From Erigeron canadensis (lineage: Eukaryota > Streptophyta > Magnoliopsida > Asterales > Asteraceae): DNA of 64,000 nt. The stretch spans positions 49,338,213 to 49,402,212 of the forward strand of contig NC_057761.1 of the NCBI RefSeq assembly GCF_010389155.1, written 5' to 3'. The notes below the pieces were generated by a model. That model saw nothing but the letters and a program-made list of their open reading frames with translations, had not been told where the DNA came from and ran no database searches. Position numbers and translations under genes: made by a program. Below, piece by piece: positions 47,752-60,174 of the stretch; positions within the stretch are counted from its first letter, which is position 1; each line of letters begins with the position of its first letter.

Positions 47752-48176
47752 TGTAAGTCCCTTTGCCACCGGATCTAACAAGATTAAGTATCTAATGTAT
47801 AATTGCGGAAAATCTTATACAAAAGCAATCAACAACACGAATATGAATAAATTGGAACCGTATATTACTTCAGTAAATGCAATTACAAGTAAATACCAAG
47901 TTTCTAAACATGAGAATACGTAAGAAACAAAAGTTAGAAGATTAATGAGTTGCAACTCAAACTCTCTCCCTCTCTCTCACTCTTGAAACCTAAACCTTAC
48001 ATCTATATATATAGGCTTAAACATGGACCGGGCCAAAGCCTTGACTTGACCTTGACCTCGACCTGGTCAAAGGTCGAGCTTGACTTGGTCAACAGTCAAG
48101 GTTGACTTTATTATACGCGAAAACTTAACGTTTACAAACTTCTATAATGATGTTGTCACCCGGAAATGCACCAACA
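47752..48176 (-). repeat. Left LTR (3' LTR of the minus-strand element)
   Basis: 425 bp, closely similar to 50623-51074. It lacks one 26-bp GACCTGGTCAAAGGTCGAGCTC-type unit present in the other LTR. Confidence 0.9.
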
Positions 48177-49349
48177 AACTCCCCCTTGACATCAGCATTT
48201 AGAAGTTTTCATCGATCTTCAAAGTCTTCACTTGTAATGCATGGAAATAGTAACAGAAATGCCCAATCAAGCACTCCTTGACTATTGCTATCACTTATGA
48301 TAATCATTAGTTAAAAAATCTGCAATCAACAAATTTTCGTTAACTAATAATAGTATGTCTTCTTTTGGTAAGACTTGATCTTTATGCTCTGCACACTGAT
48401 CTTCAAACCGCAAAATTTATGTATCCTTATGACAATCAACAAATTCAATACTCAGATTGTAATTCTCCCCCTGAACAGTAACATCCAAATTAAGCTCCAA
48501 GCAATATTATCACGTCAAACATCATCACTTCAAAGTAATACAGACATCATTGCCTCCTTATGCAATTCGGATATCATCACTCCAAATATTATGCAAAATA
48601 ACATTGCTCAATCTATTTAGATCTTCAAGCTTAACCGTCATACGATAAAGAAGTTGAATATCCAACAATCAGCATCGAATTTAATCAGCTCTCACAATGA
48701 TAAGAAATTCTGTAACTTGAATTTCAGATATGCAACACTCACAAGATCCATGTCTTCAACCAATAGTGTCTGACTTTGTCTTGTATCTTCATGAATCCAC
48801 CAATCACCTGAAGTCTTTCATATCAAATCTCCCCCTCAAGGTAAGCATCTCCAAAATACATAGAGAACCACTTAATCTGCAACTTTTTCACTAGTCACCG
48901 GATTAATCATCTCTACATCATTGGCATTAAATAAAGGTTTGATTTTCAATTACTCGGTTACAAATGATTAACTTTATATCAAAAGCTTTTCGACAAAATC
49001 CCAAACACATGTTAAGCAAAGATCATGAACAGTTTACTCGGATTTTCAATCACGGTATTCAATCTTCATCTGATTCATTTGAATCACCTAATCTTAAATC
49101 AGGCGCCTTTGATCCAAAAACTAGGTCGGACACATGTCACACAGATTCAAAACCAAAAAGATACCATGACTAAACCCTGTCGAAACACCATGATCTTCAT
49201 TGCTACGAACATCCAAGAATTTTGCATAGAAAACATGGAAGCTTTAAATTTTTATCCCCCCCCCCCCTTTTCTCTACAAAATTCTTAAAACAACCTATAT
49301 GTTTGTTTTTGGTTTCAACACATCTCCCAATCTCATCTTCATCCCACGG

Positions 49350-49530
49350 TTGTTCACATATGCAATCCAGAGATAACACAGTAGCTCATTGCCAAAACAA
49401 CATCATGACACAATTGTTCACATATACAATCAAGAGATAACCAAGTAGCTCCTTGCCAAAACAACATCATGACACAATTGTTCACATATACAATCAAGAG
49501 ATAACACAGTAGCTCCTTGCCAAAACAACC
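49350..49530. repeat. Three tandem copies of a 64-bp unit inside the LTR element
   Basis: Units start at 49350, 49414 and 49478 with TTGTTCACATATACAATCAA and include AGTAGCTCCTTGCCAAAACA. Exact 64-bp spacing with no unique spacers rules out a CRISPR-type array. Confidence 0.9.
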
Positions 49531-49984
49531 TTTTTGGCCTGGTCTTGAATTCCTTCTAAGATTTCTCAGAATCTTCTATAAAGGATAGAACTCTAGCCAC
49601 CATTGATTCGAGTTGTCTAAATTTAGAACCTAAAGTTGATCAAGTTGATCAAGTTTTCAAGTCTATTGCTTTATTACAGAATTCGAACCAAAACTCAAAG
49701 AGTCTACAAGTTCAACATTCCAACAAGCTTAGACCAAAACTAAATCAAGATTACAAGTTCTTGACAATTCGAAAAGTGATTAATCAGAATCTAAAGTTGA
49801 TCAAGTTTACAAGTCTAAAACTCGATTAACAGATATCAAACCTAAACTCAAAATAGTTTACAAGTTCAATATTCAGACAAGTTTAGAACCTAAACATAAT
49901 CAAGATTGAAAATTCTAAAACCTTTTCACTCGAACAAAAGATACGTATCTATATAGTGCACGAACCTTCGAACACAAAATACCA

Positions 49985-50490
49985 GAAGGTTGGTCGAGCT
50001 AGTAGGAGGTCGAGGTCAAGCTTGAGGTCGACCTCGACCTAGTCGAGGTCAAGTGATGTTCCCATAACCATTGGAAAGTAGACTCATTTACGAATTCGTG
50101 GCCGCTTGAATCGTCAAAAACGGAGTTACGGTTTGAAAGTTATGGTCAAAACAAAATTAGGTCGAGTTTGACTAGTATTGGTCGAGCTTGAGGTTGAGCT
50201 TGAGGTTGAGCTCGACCTGGTCGAGGTCGAGCTAGGAGGTCGAGTCTGCTGGAAGGAGCGTGGTCAAGCTAGGAGAATGGTGGTCGAGCTAGGAGGTCGA
50301 GCTCGAGCTAGGAGGGTGGTCGAGCTCGAGCTAGAAAAAAGGTCGAGGTCGAGGTTAAGTGCGTATGAAGCTTATTTTCACCAAAAAAAACTTTGAGGAA
50401 AGGTCGAGGTCGAGGTTAAGTGAGGTCGAAGTTGAGCTTGAAGTGAGGTCGAGCTCGACCTTGGAGCGTGTTCGAGGTCGAGTTTGGCTT
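49985..50490. repeat. GGTCGAGCT / GAGGTC-type short-motif array
   Basis: Irregular repetition of GGTCGAGGTCGAGCTCGACC words. Frames through it read VELEVELEVELDL or similar on both strands, as any such repeat would. The same words also occur in both LTRs (GACCTCGACCTGGTCAAAGG), so the array seems to have grown from LTR-type sequence. Confidence 0.75.
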
Positions 50491-50622
50491 GTTATTGAGC
50501 GAATGGACGTATCAAGCTTGTTTTCACCAAAAAACTTTGAAGAATCGAAATGAACCACCTTTATTGTTGTTGATACCTTAATCCCGAACCAAAAGAATAA
50601 CTCTGTTGGCTCTGATACCACT

Positions 50623-51074
50623 TGTAAGTCCCTTTGCCACCGGATCTAACAAGATTAAGTATCTAATGTATAAGTGCGGAAAATCTTATACAAAAGCAAT
50701 CAACAACACGAACACGAATATGAATAAACTGGAAACGTATATTTCTTCAGTAAATGCAATTACAAGTAAATATCAAGTTCCTAAACATGAGAATACGTAA
50801 GAAACAAAAGCTAGAAGATTAATGAGTTGCAACTCAAACTCTCTCCCTCTCTCTCACTCTTGAAACCTAAACCTTACATCTATATATATAGGCTTAAACA
50901 TGGACCGGCCAAAGCCTTGACTTGACCTTGACCTCGACCTGGTCAAAGGTCGAGCTCGACCTGGTCAAAGGTCGAGCTCGACCTGGTCAACAGTCAAGGT
51001 TGACTTTATTATACGCGAAAACTTAACGTTTACAAATTTCTATAATGATGTTGTCACCCGGAAATGCACCAACA
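50623..51074 (-). repeat. Right LTR (5' LTR of the minus-strand element)
   Basis: 452 bp. It has an extra 26-bp tandem unit (CTCGACCTGGTCAAAGGTCGAG) relative to the left LTR; otherwise only scattered substitutions separate the two, indicating a fairly recent insertion. Confidence 0.9.
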
Positions 51075-51151
51075 AATGGCAACTTGTACTTCATGCATAA
51101 GGGGGTGTTACACTTGAAAACGGACTCCGTTAAATACCCTTTTGTAACTAC

Positions 51152-52731
51152 TGATGTGACTCAGTTTATATATATTTCCCACAATATTTTCGGCCATTTT
51201 ATGCTGGATTATAGGACATATGTGTATATATTTCAATGCTTTATGTTATGTACTAGTATTTTCAGGTGAATAGTAGGTATATTGGACGAAAATGGCTCAA
51301 AATGACTAAAAGAAAGTTTAATGAAGTTCATAGGCAAGTTGAGGCAAAGTTGGAAAGGAAATATATAGAAGCTGGCTTCAAAGAATGGTCGAGTCGCACT
51401 TACAAAGCAAAAGTCTAGATTCATACAAAATTAATTGGGCTCTTAATTTAATTAATTTGGTTTAACAAAAAAGCCCAAAGCCTTGGGTCCTTGTGCGTGA
51501 GCCCAGCTGAAATTAGAACAAGTCAAGTGGCCATTGGGCCAGATCTTGTGTCAGCCCAAAGAAAGAAAATCAAAAGGGCCGAAGCCCTTTGGTCGGTTTT
51601 AGTGGTCGGCTAGTGTTGGCAGGAGCAAGTTGGACGTGAGGTGGGGAGATTGATCCGCGAGAAACAATAGGAATTTCCCTTTTTGAGTTGGTGAATTTCG
51701 TACTTCGAAGCAGCAGCCTACCATCGATCTGTTTGTTTTCTTTTCTTTATTTATCCAAACATTACATAATAATTAATCTTGTATTAGATTTGTCTTTGAT
51801 ACAATAATTAATTGTTTTATATTAATGTTAGTCATTGTTAATTTTATTTATCTTGTTATGAGTAGCTAATTTTTTTTCCACCTACTTGTATAATGAACAT
51901 GTAATAGGATTTTTTGATGTTATTTGCAATTGTTGAACAAGATTTCTATGTTTAATCGAAGAACTGTATTTATTGGAGTTTATAAATTGTTTTTTATCTT
52001 TTATATAGGTTGATTGATAATTGTAATTAGAAGTTCGAGAGAAATGTATGTCATTGTCAATTGGTTTATGAAACGGTTAATCGGTCTTTAATGAACCTAA
52101 AGTCGTTGGAGTTTGAGAGAAACTAGCGATAAAGATTTAAACAATTAAATTCATTTTGAGTGTGCAAACGTCTATGATAAAGAGATCTGATTAGGCAAAT
52201 AAGCAGTTCGAGAGAAAGTTTTTTAAGATTAAATAATAAAATCAACTTAAGTTCTTATTGCTTAATTGTTTGGAGTAGAAATTATTCCCGAGAGCAATAA
52301 CTATACTTTGAGCAATTAAAGATTCGAGTATAACGAGAGTTCATCTTGATTAATTTTTTTTAAGTCGTTCAACAGTGCAAATGATATTTAGACCCCATGA
52401 TTGACATGTAAGCTAGTCCAAGTAGGTGCCTCTTTTTATATTATTGTCATAAAAATCATTTTTACTTTCGTGATACCGAATTCTTTTCGATTAATCCTGA
52501 AGGATTACTAACAACTTTCTAACTAATTGCAAAGTGACAACTCGATCACAAAAACCCTTTTTACTTAAACTACTTTATTTTAACAATTGCTTTACTGAGT
52601 CATTGTGATCAACCTCGAATTTGCCGAATTTACTATACTGCATGCGAGCAGGTTAACTGCTTGTGAGTGTGTTGTAGTTAGTCTTTTGGTAGTTCGTGTT
52701 TATAAATTTTATTACTCGATTTCACACATCA
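51152..52731. mobile_element. Solo LTR with ACTAC duplication
   Basis: It runs from TGATGTGACTCAG to TTTCACACATCA, so it has TG...CA ends inside a short inverted TGATGTG/CACATCA terminus. ACTAC lies on both sides (51147-51151 and 52732-52736). A 1.58-kb sequence with these ends and no internal region is best read as a solo LTR left by recombination. The short frame near 51270-51417 (KWLKMTKRKFNEVHRQVEAK) has no start-to-stop gene structure. Confidence 0.7.
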
Positions 52732-52736
52732 ACTAC

Positions 52737-52860
52737 CGTTAGTTAGCCAAATAACACTTAACGGTCGTTAAATCCGTTAATTATTTGGGTTGTGCAATGA
52801 CAACTTGTACTTCATGCATGAGGGGATGTACTTTTAGCTACATTAACACCCCCTCACATA
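52737..52860. repeat. Second copy of the host repeat interrupted by the two insertions
   Basis: ATTATTTGGGTTGTGCAATG followed by ACAACTTGTACTTCATGCAT at 52783-52822 repeats the sequence split by the LTR element: TTATTTGGGTTGTGCAATGG ends at 47751 and CAACTTGTACTTCATGCATA resumes at 51080. The host unit thus occurs as a direct repeat. Confidence 0.75.
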
Positions 52861-52915
52861 CCAAAGTTAGATTTTTGAATTTATAATATATGTAATTATG
52901 TTATGTTTATGTCAA

Positions 52916-52960
52916 CTAGATTATTACTCGCGTAATACGCGTAAAACATATATAATTAAT
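52916..52960 (-). mobile_element. Helitron 3' terminus, minus strand
   Basis: On the minus strand GTTTTACGCGTATTACGCG then AGTAATAAT precedes CTAG followed by T. The CGCGTATTACGCG hairpin and CTAG end are the Helitron signature. The 5' end was not located. Confidence 0.45.
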
Positions 52961-52964
52961 GAGA

Positions 52965-54085
52965 TTATATCATAAGTTGACAAATATTTAACTATGTAAG
53001 AATTAAACCACTAAATACATTAGTGGTCGTTTAGATTCCGGTTATCAGTGACCAGACAGTTGAAAAATTGATACATTGTCTATTAGAGGTCTCGTTAAGT
53101 AAGACGTTCATTTATTTGGATGTCATTCATTCATCTGGATATATTTAACGTTTTGCTCGAATAATTTAGTTATACACTAAAATTACTAAACAATTTTATT
53201 ATCTATCTATTAGATGTTGTGTTAATCTAACTTAAAATCATGCATAATATCATTGCAATTTTCATACAATTATTTTTCCGATATATAATTGTGATAGTTT
53301 ATTGTGAATTCCATATTTGTTTTTTAGTTTTTTATTAAGAATAATGATCAAGCTACATATACCAACAATGCAACATTAAAGCTCATTTCTACCCAAGTAT
53401 GCTTTTACAACACCCAATAAACTTCTCACATATATCTCACACCCAACATATGCGCGCATGAGAAACAACATAAAAAAAAGAGTTTAATTATTAAAACTAA
53501 GTTATCTTACCTTTTGCAGCTTCACAAATCACATATACCAATAATTTATCAAGCTTGTTATGTATTCCTAATAACCTATAAGCAATCAACGATTAAAATA
53601 AGGTAAACGAAGTGACTATACTCTTTACTCAATTTTCGAATTATTATAGGCAAATAAAAGAAGGAAACACGCAACTATTAGATGGACATGAGCCAAAACA
53701 CTTTTCCTTATACCTCGTTATTTTTCACGTGAATACTGCAATATCTATATCTCTATTTTTATTTGTTTTATTTGTTTTATTGCCTTATTGGACACCAAAG
53801 TAATTACTAGTCAAGAGATGTACCTATTACTATTACTATAGTATAGGAGTAATATATAACAAAATGTTTGTTCTCTTTTTCCTTTGCTGGGCGACATCAC
53901 ACTCAAAACCACAAGGACAACTTTATGTTTCTCTAGTCCATTCATCCAACAGACCTTTTAATATAATCAGTATTCTAAAGAGCAATAGATGACACCATAT
54001 TTTCTTTTTAGAATACTCATGGCAAAACTAGTTTATCCTCATTCTTTGTTTTCCTACATCGGCTATAAATAATTAAGACATACTC
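52965..54085. other. AT-rich intergenic, no feature recognised
   Basis: May be the body of the Helitron ending at 52916. The frame 53612-53803 carries no motif. Confidence 0.35.
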
Positions 54086-54094
54086 CAATTTTAA

Positions 54095-54260
54095 TACACT
54101 ATGGGTATCCCAACCACACTTTTTGGTATCCCAACCAAAATAGTGTGAGCCTCCATATCTATAATGGTATATATGATAGAGTAAAAAGCGGCCCCCCCTG
54201 TCATTAATAATCTGGTCGGGTTAGCAAAATCATGGTCGAGATACCAGACGCCTTTTAATA
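54095..54260. mobile_element. MITE-like sequence related to that at 23.4 kb
   Basis: GGGTATCCCAACC occurs as a direct pair (54103 and 54125 area) and GGTCGGGTTAGC / GGTCGAGATACC lies at the right. The inner CTATAATGGTATATATGATA matches 23.48 kb. Confidence 0.4.
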
Positions 54261-54363
54261 AAACACTACAATATAATATATATTCAATGTAGCCAACAAT
54301 TAAATGATACAAATACAAATCCAGATTTCTTACTTTCTCTTAACGATGGACCACAAGTATATA

Positions 54364-54576
54364 CTCCCTCCGTCCCAATTTAAATGTTACGTTGACTAAC
54401 TTTGACCGTAAATAACTTTGTTTGTGTCATGTAACACTTGATATAAAATATATGAATGGATTGGGTTTTTAACGTACTTTTCGTTCATATAAGTTTCATC
54501 AACTACTATATAATACAAACAAAGTTATTTACGGTCAAAGTTAGTCAACGTGACATTTAAATTGGGACGGACGGAG
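54364..54576. mobile_element. Stowaway MITE (Tc1/mariner type)
   Basis: Ends CTCCCTCCGTCCCAATTTAA / (reverse complement) CTCCGTCCGTCCCAATTTAA are flanked by TA on both sides (54362-54363 and 54577-54578). The inverted repeat extends further inward with GTTGACTAACTTTGACCGTA and ACTTTGTTTGT. This is a textbook Stowaway of 213 bp. Confidence 0.92.
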
Positions 54577-54994
54577 TATATAGTTTTAGGGATAAGTGCC
54601 CAGAAGTGCAGTCAACTAATTCTCAAAAGTTATTGTGTGCACGAACTCTAGGTCAGCTTTATTGTATTCAGGAAACTTGAAGTTATGGTTATAGTAACAC
54701 TGAAAGTGGAATTTGCTTATGTGTAACCGGTTACCCCTCCACATGGATGACAAATTCCAAATCAATATCACAAACCCAGATATAATATCTTCATCCAATA
54801 TTTAACATCAACAAACCCAGATCCTTACCACGTAAATCAATATCACAAAGAAAAATGAAGATTGACTTCCAAGTTCCTACTCTTTCTGTCACATTTTCAC
54901 AATGCCACAAGCCACAGTCCAACATAAAATAAAACTTCATAAATCAAATTAAAAAATATGTATATATATAGATACAAAAACAAAAGAAAACCTG

Positions 54995-55100
54995 AATATA
55001 TCTACGAATTTCATTGACAGCATTAAAGCATTTGTCAGTCAAATGCAAAAACTCTCCATACTCTTCATCAATTCCATCACTTTTTCCCTTAACCTGAAGA
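54995..55100 (-). other. Exon-like open segment of an unrecognised gene or captured gene fragment
   Basis: On the minus strand, CTTCTTCAG|GTTAAGG at about 55097 and ATTCAG|GTTTTC at about 54993 could be splice borders of a segment reading VKGKSDGIDEEYGEFLHLTD then KCFNAVNEIRRYIQ. Composition and codon pattern look coding, but I do not recognise the family and find no partner exon with confidence. The short frame at 55918-55715 (starting MKTLLHHQRR) could be a first exon. Confidence 0.35.
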
Positions 55101-55159
55101 AGCTGAAGCACAAGTGATGTTTTTGAATCTTTGATTGGTTAAGTTTCACTGACGGTTCG

Positions 55160-55720
55160 TTTTCCGGCAAGACTCCATATTTTCCGGCGACGTCAAAACA
55201 GAAAACCGTTGGTCAGGGTTTGTGCGGGGTTCATCACTGAGTAATTTGATGAAAATTTCAAGTTTTATATCGAAGAAACAACAAAGTTATCATCGTTTTA
55301 ATTTTTCCGGCGAACAAACAATTTTTCCGGCGATCTAGATCACAACAACTGTTGGGCAGGGTTTGTGCGGAATTTAATTCGAATTACTTTGATGAAAATT
55401 TCAAGTCTTAATTTGTAGAACAACAAAGTTATCATCATTTTAATTCTTCCGGCGAACTGACATCTTTTTCGGCGAGTCTCAATCAGCTTTATTTTGGATA
55501 GGATTTGTTCGCGATTTGATTGTGAGTGGTTTGGTGTCATTTTCGAGTCTTAATTCGAAGAAAGTGAAAGATATCGGATTTAAAAGTTTTTCCGATGAAG
55601 TTTTGTTGTTTTCCGGCACATAACCCAGAATCAATCTATTATTATGATTATCATTACCTTGAAGAACAACAGATTTGAATTGGGATTGTTCAACACGTTG
55701 ATGAAACATATCGATTACAA
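55160..55720. repeat. Degenerate tandem repeat, period about 150-170 bp, with TTTTCCGGCGA
   Basis: Three diverged units share GGTCAGGGTTTGTGCGG, GATGAAAATTTCAAGT, CGAAGAAACAACAAAGTTAT, CATCGTTTTAATT and TTTTCCGGCGA. Frames through it (55340-55540, 55479-55709) are consequences of the repeat. Confidence 0.7.
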
Positions 55721-55929
55721 AACAAACCCGATTTTGGCGATCAATTGGAGTGGGTTTCGATCAAGATTGCGTCTTGAAAAGAAATCATGGGCGGAAATGA
55801 AGCCAAGATCGTGATCTGGTTCGAATTCGTCTTCAAGATTGTTGAGGGGGGAATTGTTAATAGGATGTCGTGATGATCGTCGGTATAGTCGTCGTTGATG
55901 ATGAAGCAAAGTCTTCACCTTTGTTATTT

Positions 55930-58440
55930 GTATAGAAAAACTGATTGATACATATTTTTATTTTAGTTATATATAAAATTCAGTCAACGGCAAACTCAAA
56001 TTGTTTACCGGCTAACTGATTGATGTATGTTATGGGACTCTTGAACAAGTTTCCTGATTACAATAAAGTTGGCCTATAGTTCATACACACAATAACTTTT
56101 GAGCATTAGTTGACTGCATTTCTGAACACTTATCCCATAGTTTTATGTTCATTTAACCAATTATTTTTCCTCTTTCTTTTTGACAGCTACAACAATTGAA
56201 AGGACAAGCACTATCTATTTTATTTTATTTAATATATATGTACACTATGATTCACTAGATTGTCAAATGAGCAAAAGCAATTTCCATCTACTTTTTTGGA
56301 GAGATGCTACGCTAGACAACACAAGTATATATATATGTGGCTTTGCAATTTCACTTATGACATGAAGCCAATAAAGCAAATTAATGTTTACTTGCCTAGT
56401 TTATTCGACGAACAAATAACAAAAACTAGTAGCTGATTAATTTCATTTTCCATTAACCCACCACAAATATATTTTACTATCATCTTTCATATAATTCATA
56501 TAATAAAGAAAGCTAACAAACGACAAACCAATTTCTTACCTTAACTTTTTCTTTGTTCGCGGCGATCAAGAACCCACAACAAAATAAAGGCTATTGCCTT
56601 TACCCTTTTGGCCCGCTACAATCCCGAACCAACTCCTTAAATTCTATTTTGTGATTTTCGTATAGTTTGCGATTGCATCAAACAAGAGAAGCTTTATGTT
56701 TTCCTTTTTTCCTTGTGTTTATGACGGCAACAAGGTAAATAAAGAGTATATCTAAATTCTAGACTTAGGGTTTCCAACGTATCATTAGAGTTTAAGTTTT
56801 GCTAACTACACAAGTAACCCCTCAATATAGTTAACCACTCGACAACTCCATCTAACAACTTCTCACGTTAAACCGACACTAATGGGAACACATATCACTT
56901 TAACAGGTATTAATGGTAAAACATTTATTGACATTTTTAATACCAAATACATACCCCAAAATTATCCACATAATGACACAATTTTTTCTACTTAAATATC
57001 ACGTAATTATCCAAATAAACACCTAATTATTAACTCCATAATTAACCACATAATATATGACATCACTTAAAGATAGGTCAACATTGACTAACAGTCAATG
57101 TTAACGGAATTAGAATAAAAAATTTAAGGATGTTACACGTAGGTCTACGTCTAATTTACACACGTAAACGTATCAACAACAATCATCATATTTATATAGC
57201 TATACTGAAAATGTGATTGTTTTGGATTTGAAAATTAATGCACATAAAATACAAACTTTAAGGGCGTTGATATATTTTTTAAAGTGAAAATTAAGTGCAA
57301 TATATTTATATATTATATTTCGTAGGACACATCAATCACTTTTGGGGCAATTTTTTTTGGATACAATCATGTAGAGTATCATTTATACTACTCGTAATAT
57401 GTTTTTGGAGCAAAAATGCTTTTTAGCAAAAGGAAATCGATTTGAACGGTTCATTGTTTGTTTTGTCATTGACCTATCTATGTTTTAATGATGGCCCTAA
57501 AACATCCTTGTTTGTTCGCATGTTAATTCTTCACTTGTAGGGAGATTATTGAATTTTATGAAGATAAATTTGTTAATTGATGGTAAATAATACTCCGTAA
57601 TAATAATAACGACTAACATGGGTGACAGTTGGAGAAAATCATGTCCTTTTTATTAAATAAAGGAAAATGATAAATCCTCCTAACCAAATAACTTAATAAT
57701 CCTCCTAATACATTAAGAAGGTGACAAGTGGTATCCATTAATTCTTTTCGATAATCTTGCCCCCTGATTTTTTCACATGTTATCATCTTGTTGTTTGGAG
57801 GATTTTTAGGCCAACTAATTAGGAGGATTAATCATTTCCCTTAAATAAATTGTTAATCATTTAATAATTTTATAAATTTACAATATTATCCCTATAGAAT
57901 AAGAGTTCTCACAGTTCTCGACATTTTATTAGTTCTCGATTTATCTTTTTACTATACGAGCAATAGCACAATGCGACGGTGAGATAGTGGGGGTGATAGG
58001 TCATAAAGGTAATAAGTTATAGAGTGGAGTGGCATAGCCAAATGCCTTAGTCGTACGGGATCCGTACTCGAATTTAACAATTCGTCAAAAGTATATCGAA
58101 TGAGATCTCTAATGAAAGAGCATGAAATTTTAAGAACACCCACACAATTTTATAAGTTATCGATATACGGTTTTTGAGATAAAAGATTTTGAATAAATTT
58201 GAGGAATAAAATGATTTATGGAGGAGAGAAAAAAATGAGTGGTTGAGATTTCAGAAAAAGAGAAAAAAAAATGAGTGGTTGACATTTATTCTAAAAATAT
58301 TATAGGTATATTAAGTAGAGATGTTTAAATTAGTGAATATGGCCGGAGATGTCGTCGGAGATGATCAGTGGTGATTAGATCTGATGAAAATGGACGGTCT
58401 CAATCGAGTCCTTAATCTAACCCACCTCTAAGGTATATAT
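55930..58440. other. AT-rich intergenic, 2.5 kb
   Basis: No gene supported. The right part (57890-58440) has stretches such as CGGAGATGTCGTCGGAGATG and GGTCTCAATCGAGTCC that look repeat-derived, but I could not define boundaries. Confidence 0.4.
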
Positions 58441-58445
58441 ATATA

Positions 58446-59860
58446 TCTATATAAATATTAAAACACTAAGAATCCTAGCCTTTTAAGCCATCCTCCCTAA
58501 ATCAAAGCTATGCTTAAATGTTGCCACATAAGATTTATCCTATGTGGCATCTCCATGTTTTTTTTAAATTATCAATCTTTTTTTTATAGAAAATATAGTT
58601 ATAAATTAGAATATAGAAACTATAAAATTGGATATATCGTATATGAAAAACAATATATTTATGAGATTGATTAACATTAATTTGGCAAAAATATTACGAA
58701 TCCACAAATTCTTACATACCCTTTATTATTATTGTTGTTGTTGTTATTATTATTATTATTTATTTATTTATTTTTATTTTTATTTTTAATAAAATCGTCA
58801 CTTTGTACGTACGATTACAAATTCATTTGTTATTGATTCCATTTATATGGAATCCTAGCCTTTTAAGTCATCCTCTCTAAATCAAAGCTATGTTTAAATG
58901 TTGCCACATAAAATTTATCCTATGTGGCATCTCCATGTTTTTTTTAAAATTATCATCTTTTTTTATAGAAAATATAGTATAAATTAGAATATAGAAACTA
59001 TAAAATTGGATATATCGTATATAAAAAACAATATATTTATGTGATTAATTAACATTAATTTGGCAAGAATATTACAAATCCACAAATTCTTACATACCCT
59101 TTATTATTATTATTGTTGTTGTTATTATTATTATAATAATTATTATTTATTTTTATTTTTAATAAAATTGTCACTTTGTACGTACGATTACAAATTCTAT
59201 ATTACTAAATCCTTATATTTGTTAGAATTGTACGTACGATTACAAATTCATTTGTTATTGATTCCATTTGTGTGTATTTAGGATGAATGGTAATATAATC
59301 TAATCACATTAGTAATTCTATAAAAAGGGTTTTTTTAAGCTTTATTTTGTGTATGTATAAAATTGTTATTTAACAAATAGTTAAACATTCATCAAGCTCT
59401 ATGTAGTCAAAAGATTCAATCATCATGATGTGGAAATATTATACTATATATGATTTAATAGACGATAATAGATGTATCAAAATAGGTTGGTTCAGAGTCC
59501 AGACATCTTCACCTAATTCTTGATTATATATTCTGGGCACTCCAATAAATCAAATTCGCGTGTTTCAACTTTACATGTAGGTCTACACTACACTTCATTG
59601 TTTTGTTTTGTTGACCTAATTGTATGTTACGGGTATTCGAACAACTATAACAATTTTTTAAAGTATAGCCAAAGTCCTCAATGCCAAATTTCAACCTGAA
59701 TTTAGGTCTATTTGTATGTTAAAACATTATGCATGGAGTTCACATTACATAATCTATCATTCAAGGATTAGAGGTCATTATATTTTTCATGTTTCATAAT
59801 ATAGTTTATTATTATACTGATTTTAAAAAAATTCACACATCGTGCGGGTAAAAGACCTAG
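58446..59860 (+). mobile_element. Non-autonomous Helitron 1, with internal tandem duplication
   Basis: It begins TCTATATAAATATTAAAACA after A and ends GTGCGGGTAAAAGACCTAG before T, the A|TC...CTAG|T arrangement of Helitrons. Inside, 58471-58850 and 58851-59280 are direct copies of about 380-bp unit starting AATCCTAGCCTTTTAAG and ending in GTACGTACGATTACAAATTC-type words. No Rep/helicase coding. Confidence 0.75.
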
Positions 59861-59884
59861 TATATATATATATATATATATATA

Positions 59885-60174
59885 GAATTACCAAACACAC
59901 GGATCCCTTTCATACTTAACCACTATATATTTATCGCATCCAATTAACTAGATTAAAATTGACTTTCATAAATTAGCACATTTAATTAAATGGATTTTAA
60001 TATTGATGATTTCAAAATCTTCAATTATTAATTATCGTCAAAGTTAGTCGGCCGAGTTATTTTCAACGCAAGTATGGTAATCAACAAATTAAAGATATTA
60101 TTGATAGGAAAAAAACTACTCGTATATAGTATTTATTTTTCATTCAAAAGTTTAAAACCGATAACAACCATATA
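59885..60174. other. Spacer between two Helitrons
   Basis: About 300 bp of AT-rich sequence starting with a (TA)n tract; nothing recognised. Confidence 0.45.

Larger units (their letters stand above)
47752..51074 (-). mobile_element. Non-autonomous LTR retrotransposon with AATGG duplication
   Basis: Direct terminal repeats at 47752-48176 (425 bp) and 50623-51074 (452 bp) begin TGTAAGTCCCTTTGCCACCG and end CACCAACA. AATGG flanks both sides (47747-47751 and 51075-51079). Orientation is minus: next to the right LTR, TGGTATCAGAGCCAACAG (reverse complement of 50620-50603) is an initiator-Met primer site, and next to the left LTR, GATGTCAAGGGGGAGTT (reverse complement of 48193-48177) is a polypurine tract. 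The 2.4-kb interior has no gag or pol, only AT-rich sequence, a 64-bp tandem repeat and a GAGGTC-type array. It resembles a LARD/TRIM-like passenger element of Copia type. Confidence 0.88.

Noticed and set aside
49350..49530. CRISPR-like regular repeats
   Set aside because: Units are contiguous 64-bp copies without unique spacers, in a plant LTR element.
50178..50621. Open frames with VELEVELEVELDL-type protein on both strands
   Set aside because: They come from a GAGGTC/GAGCTC repeat that is open in several frames.
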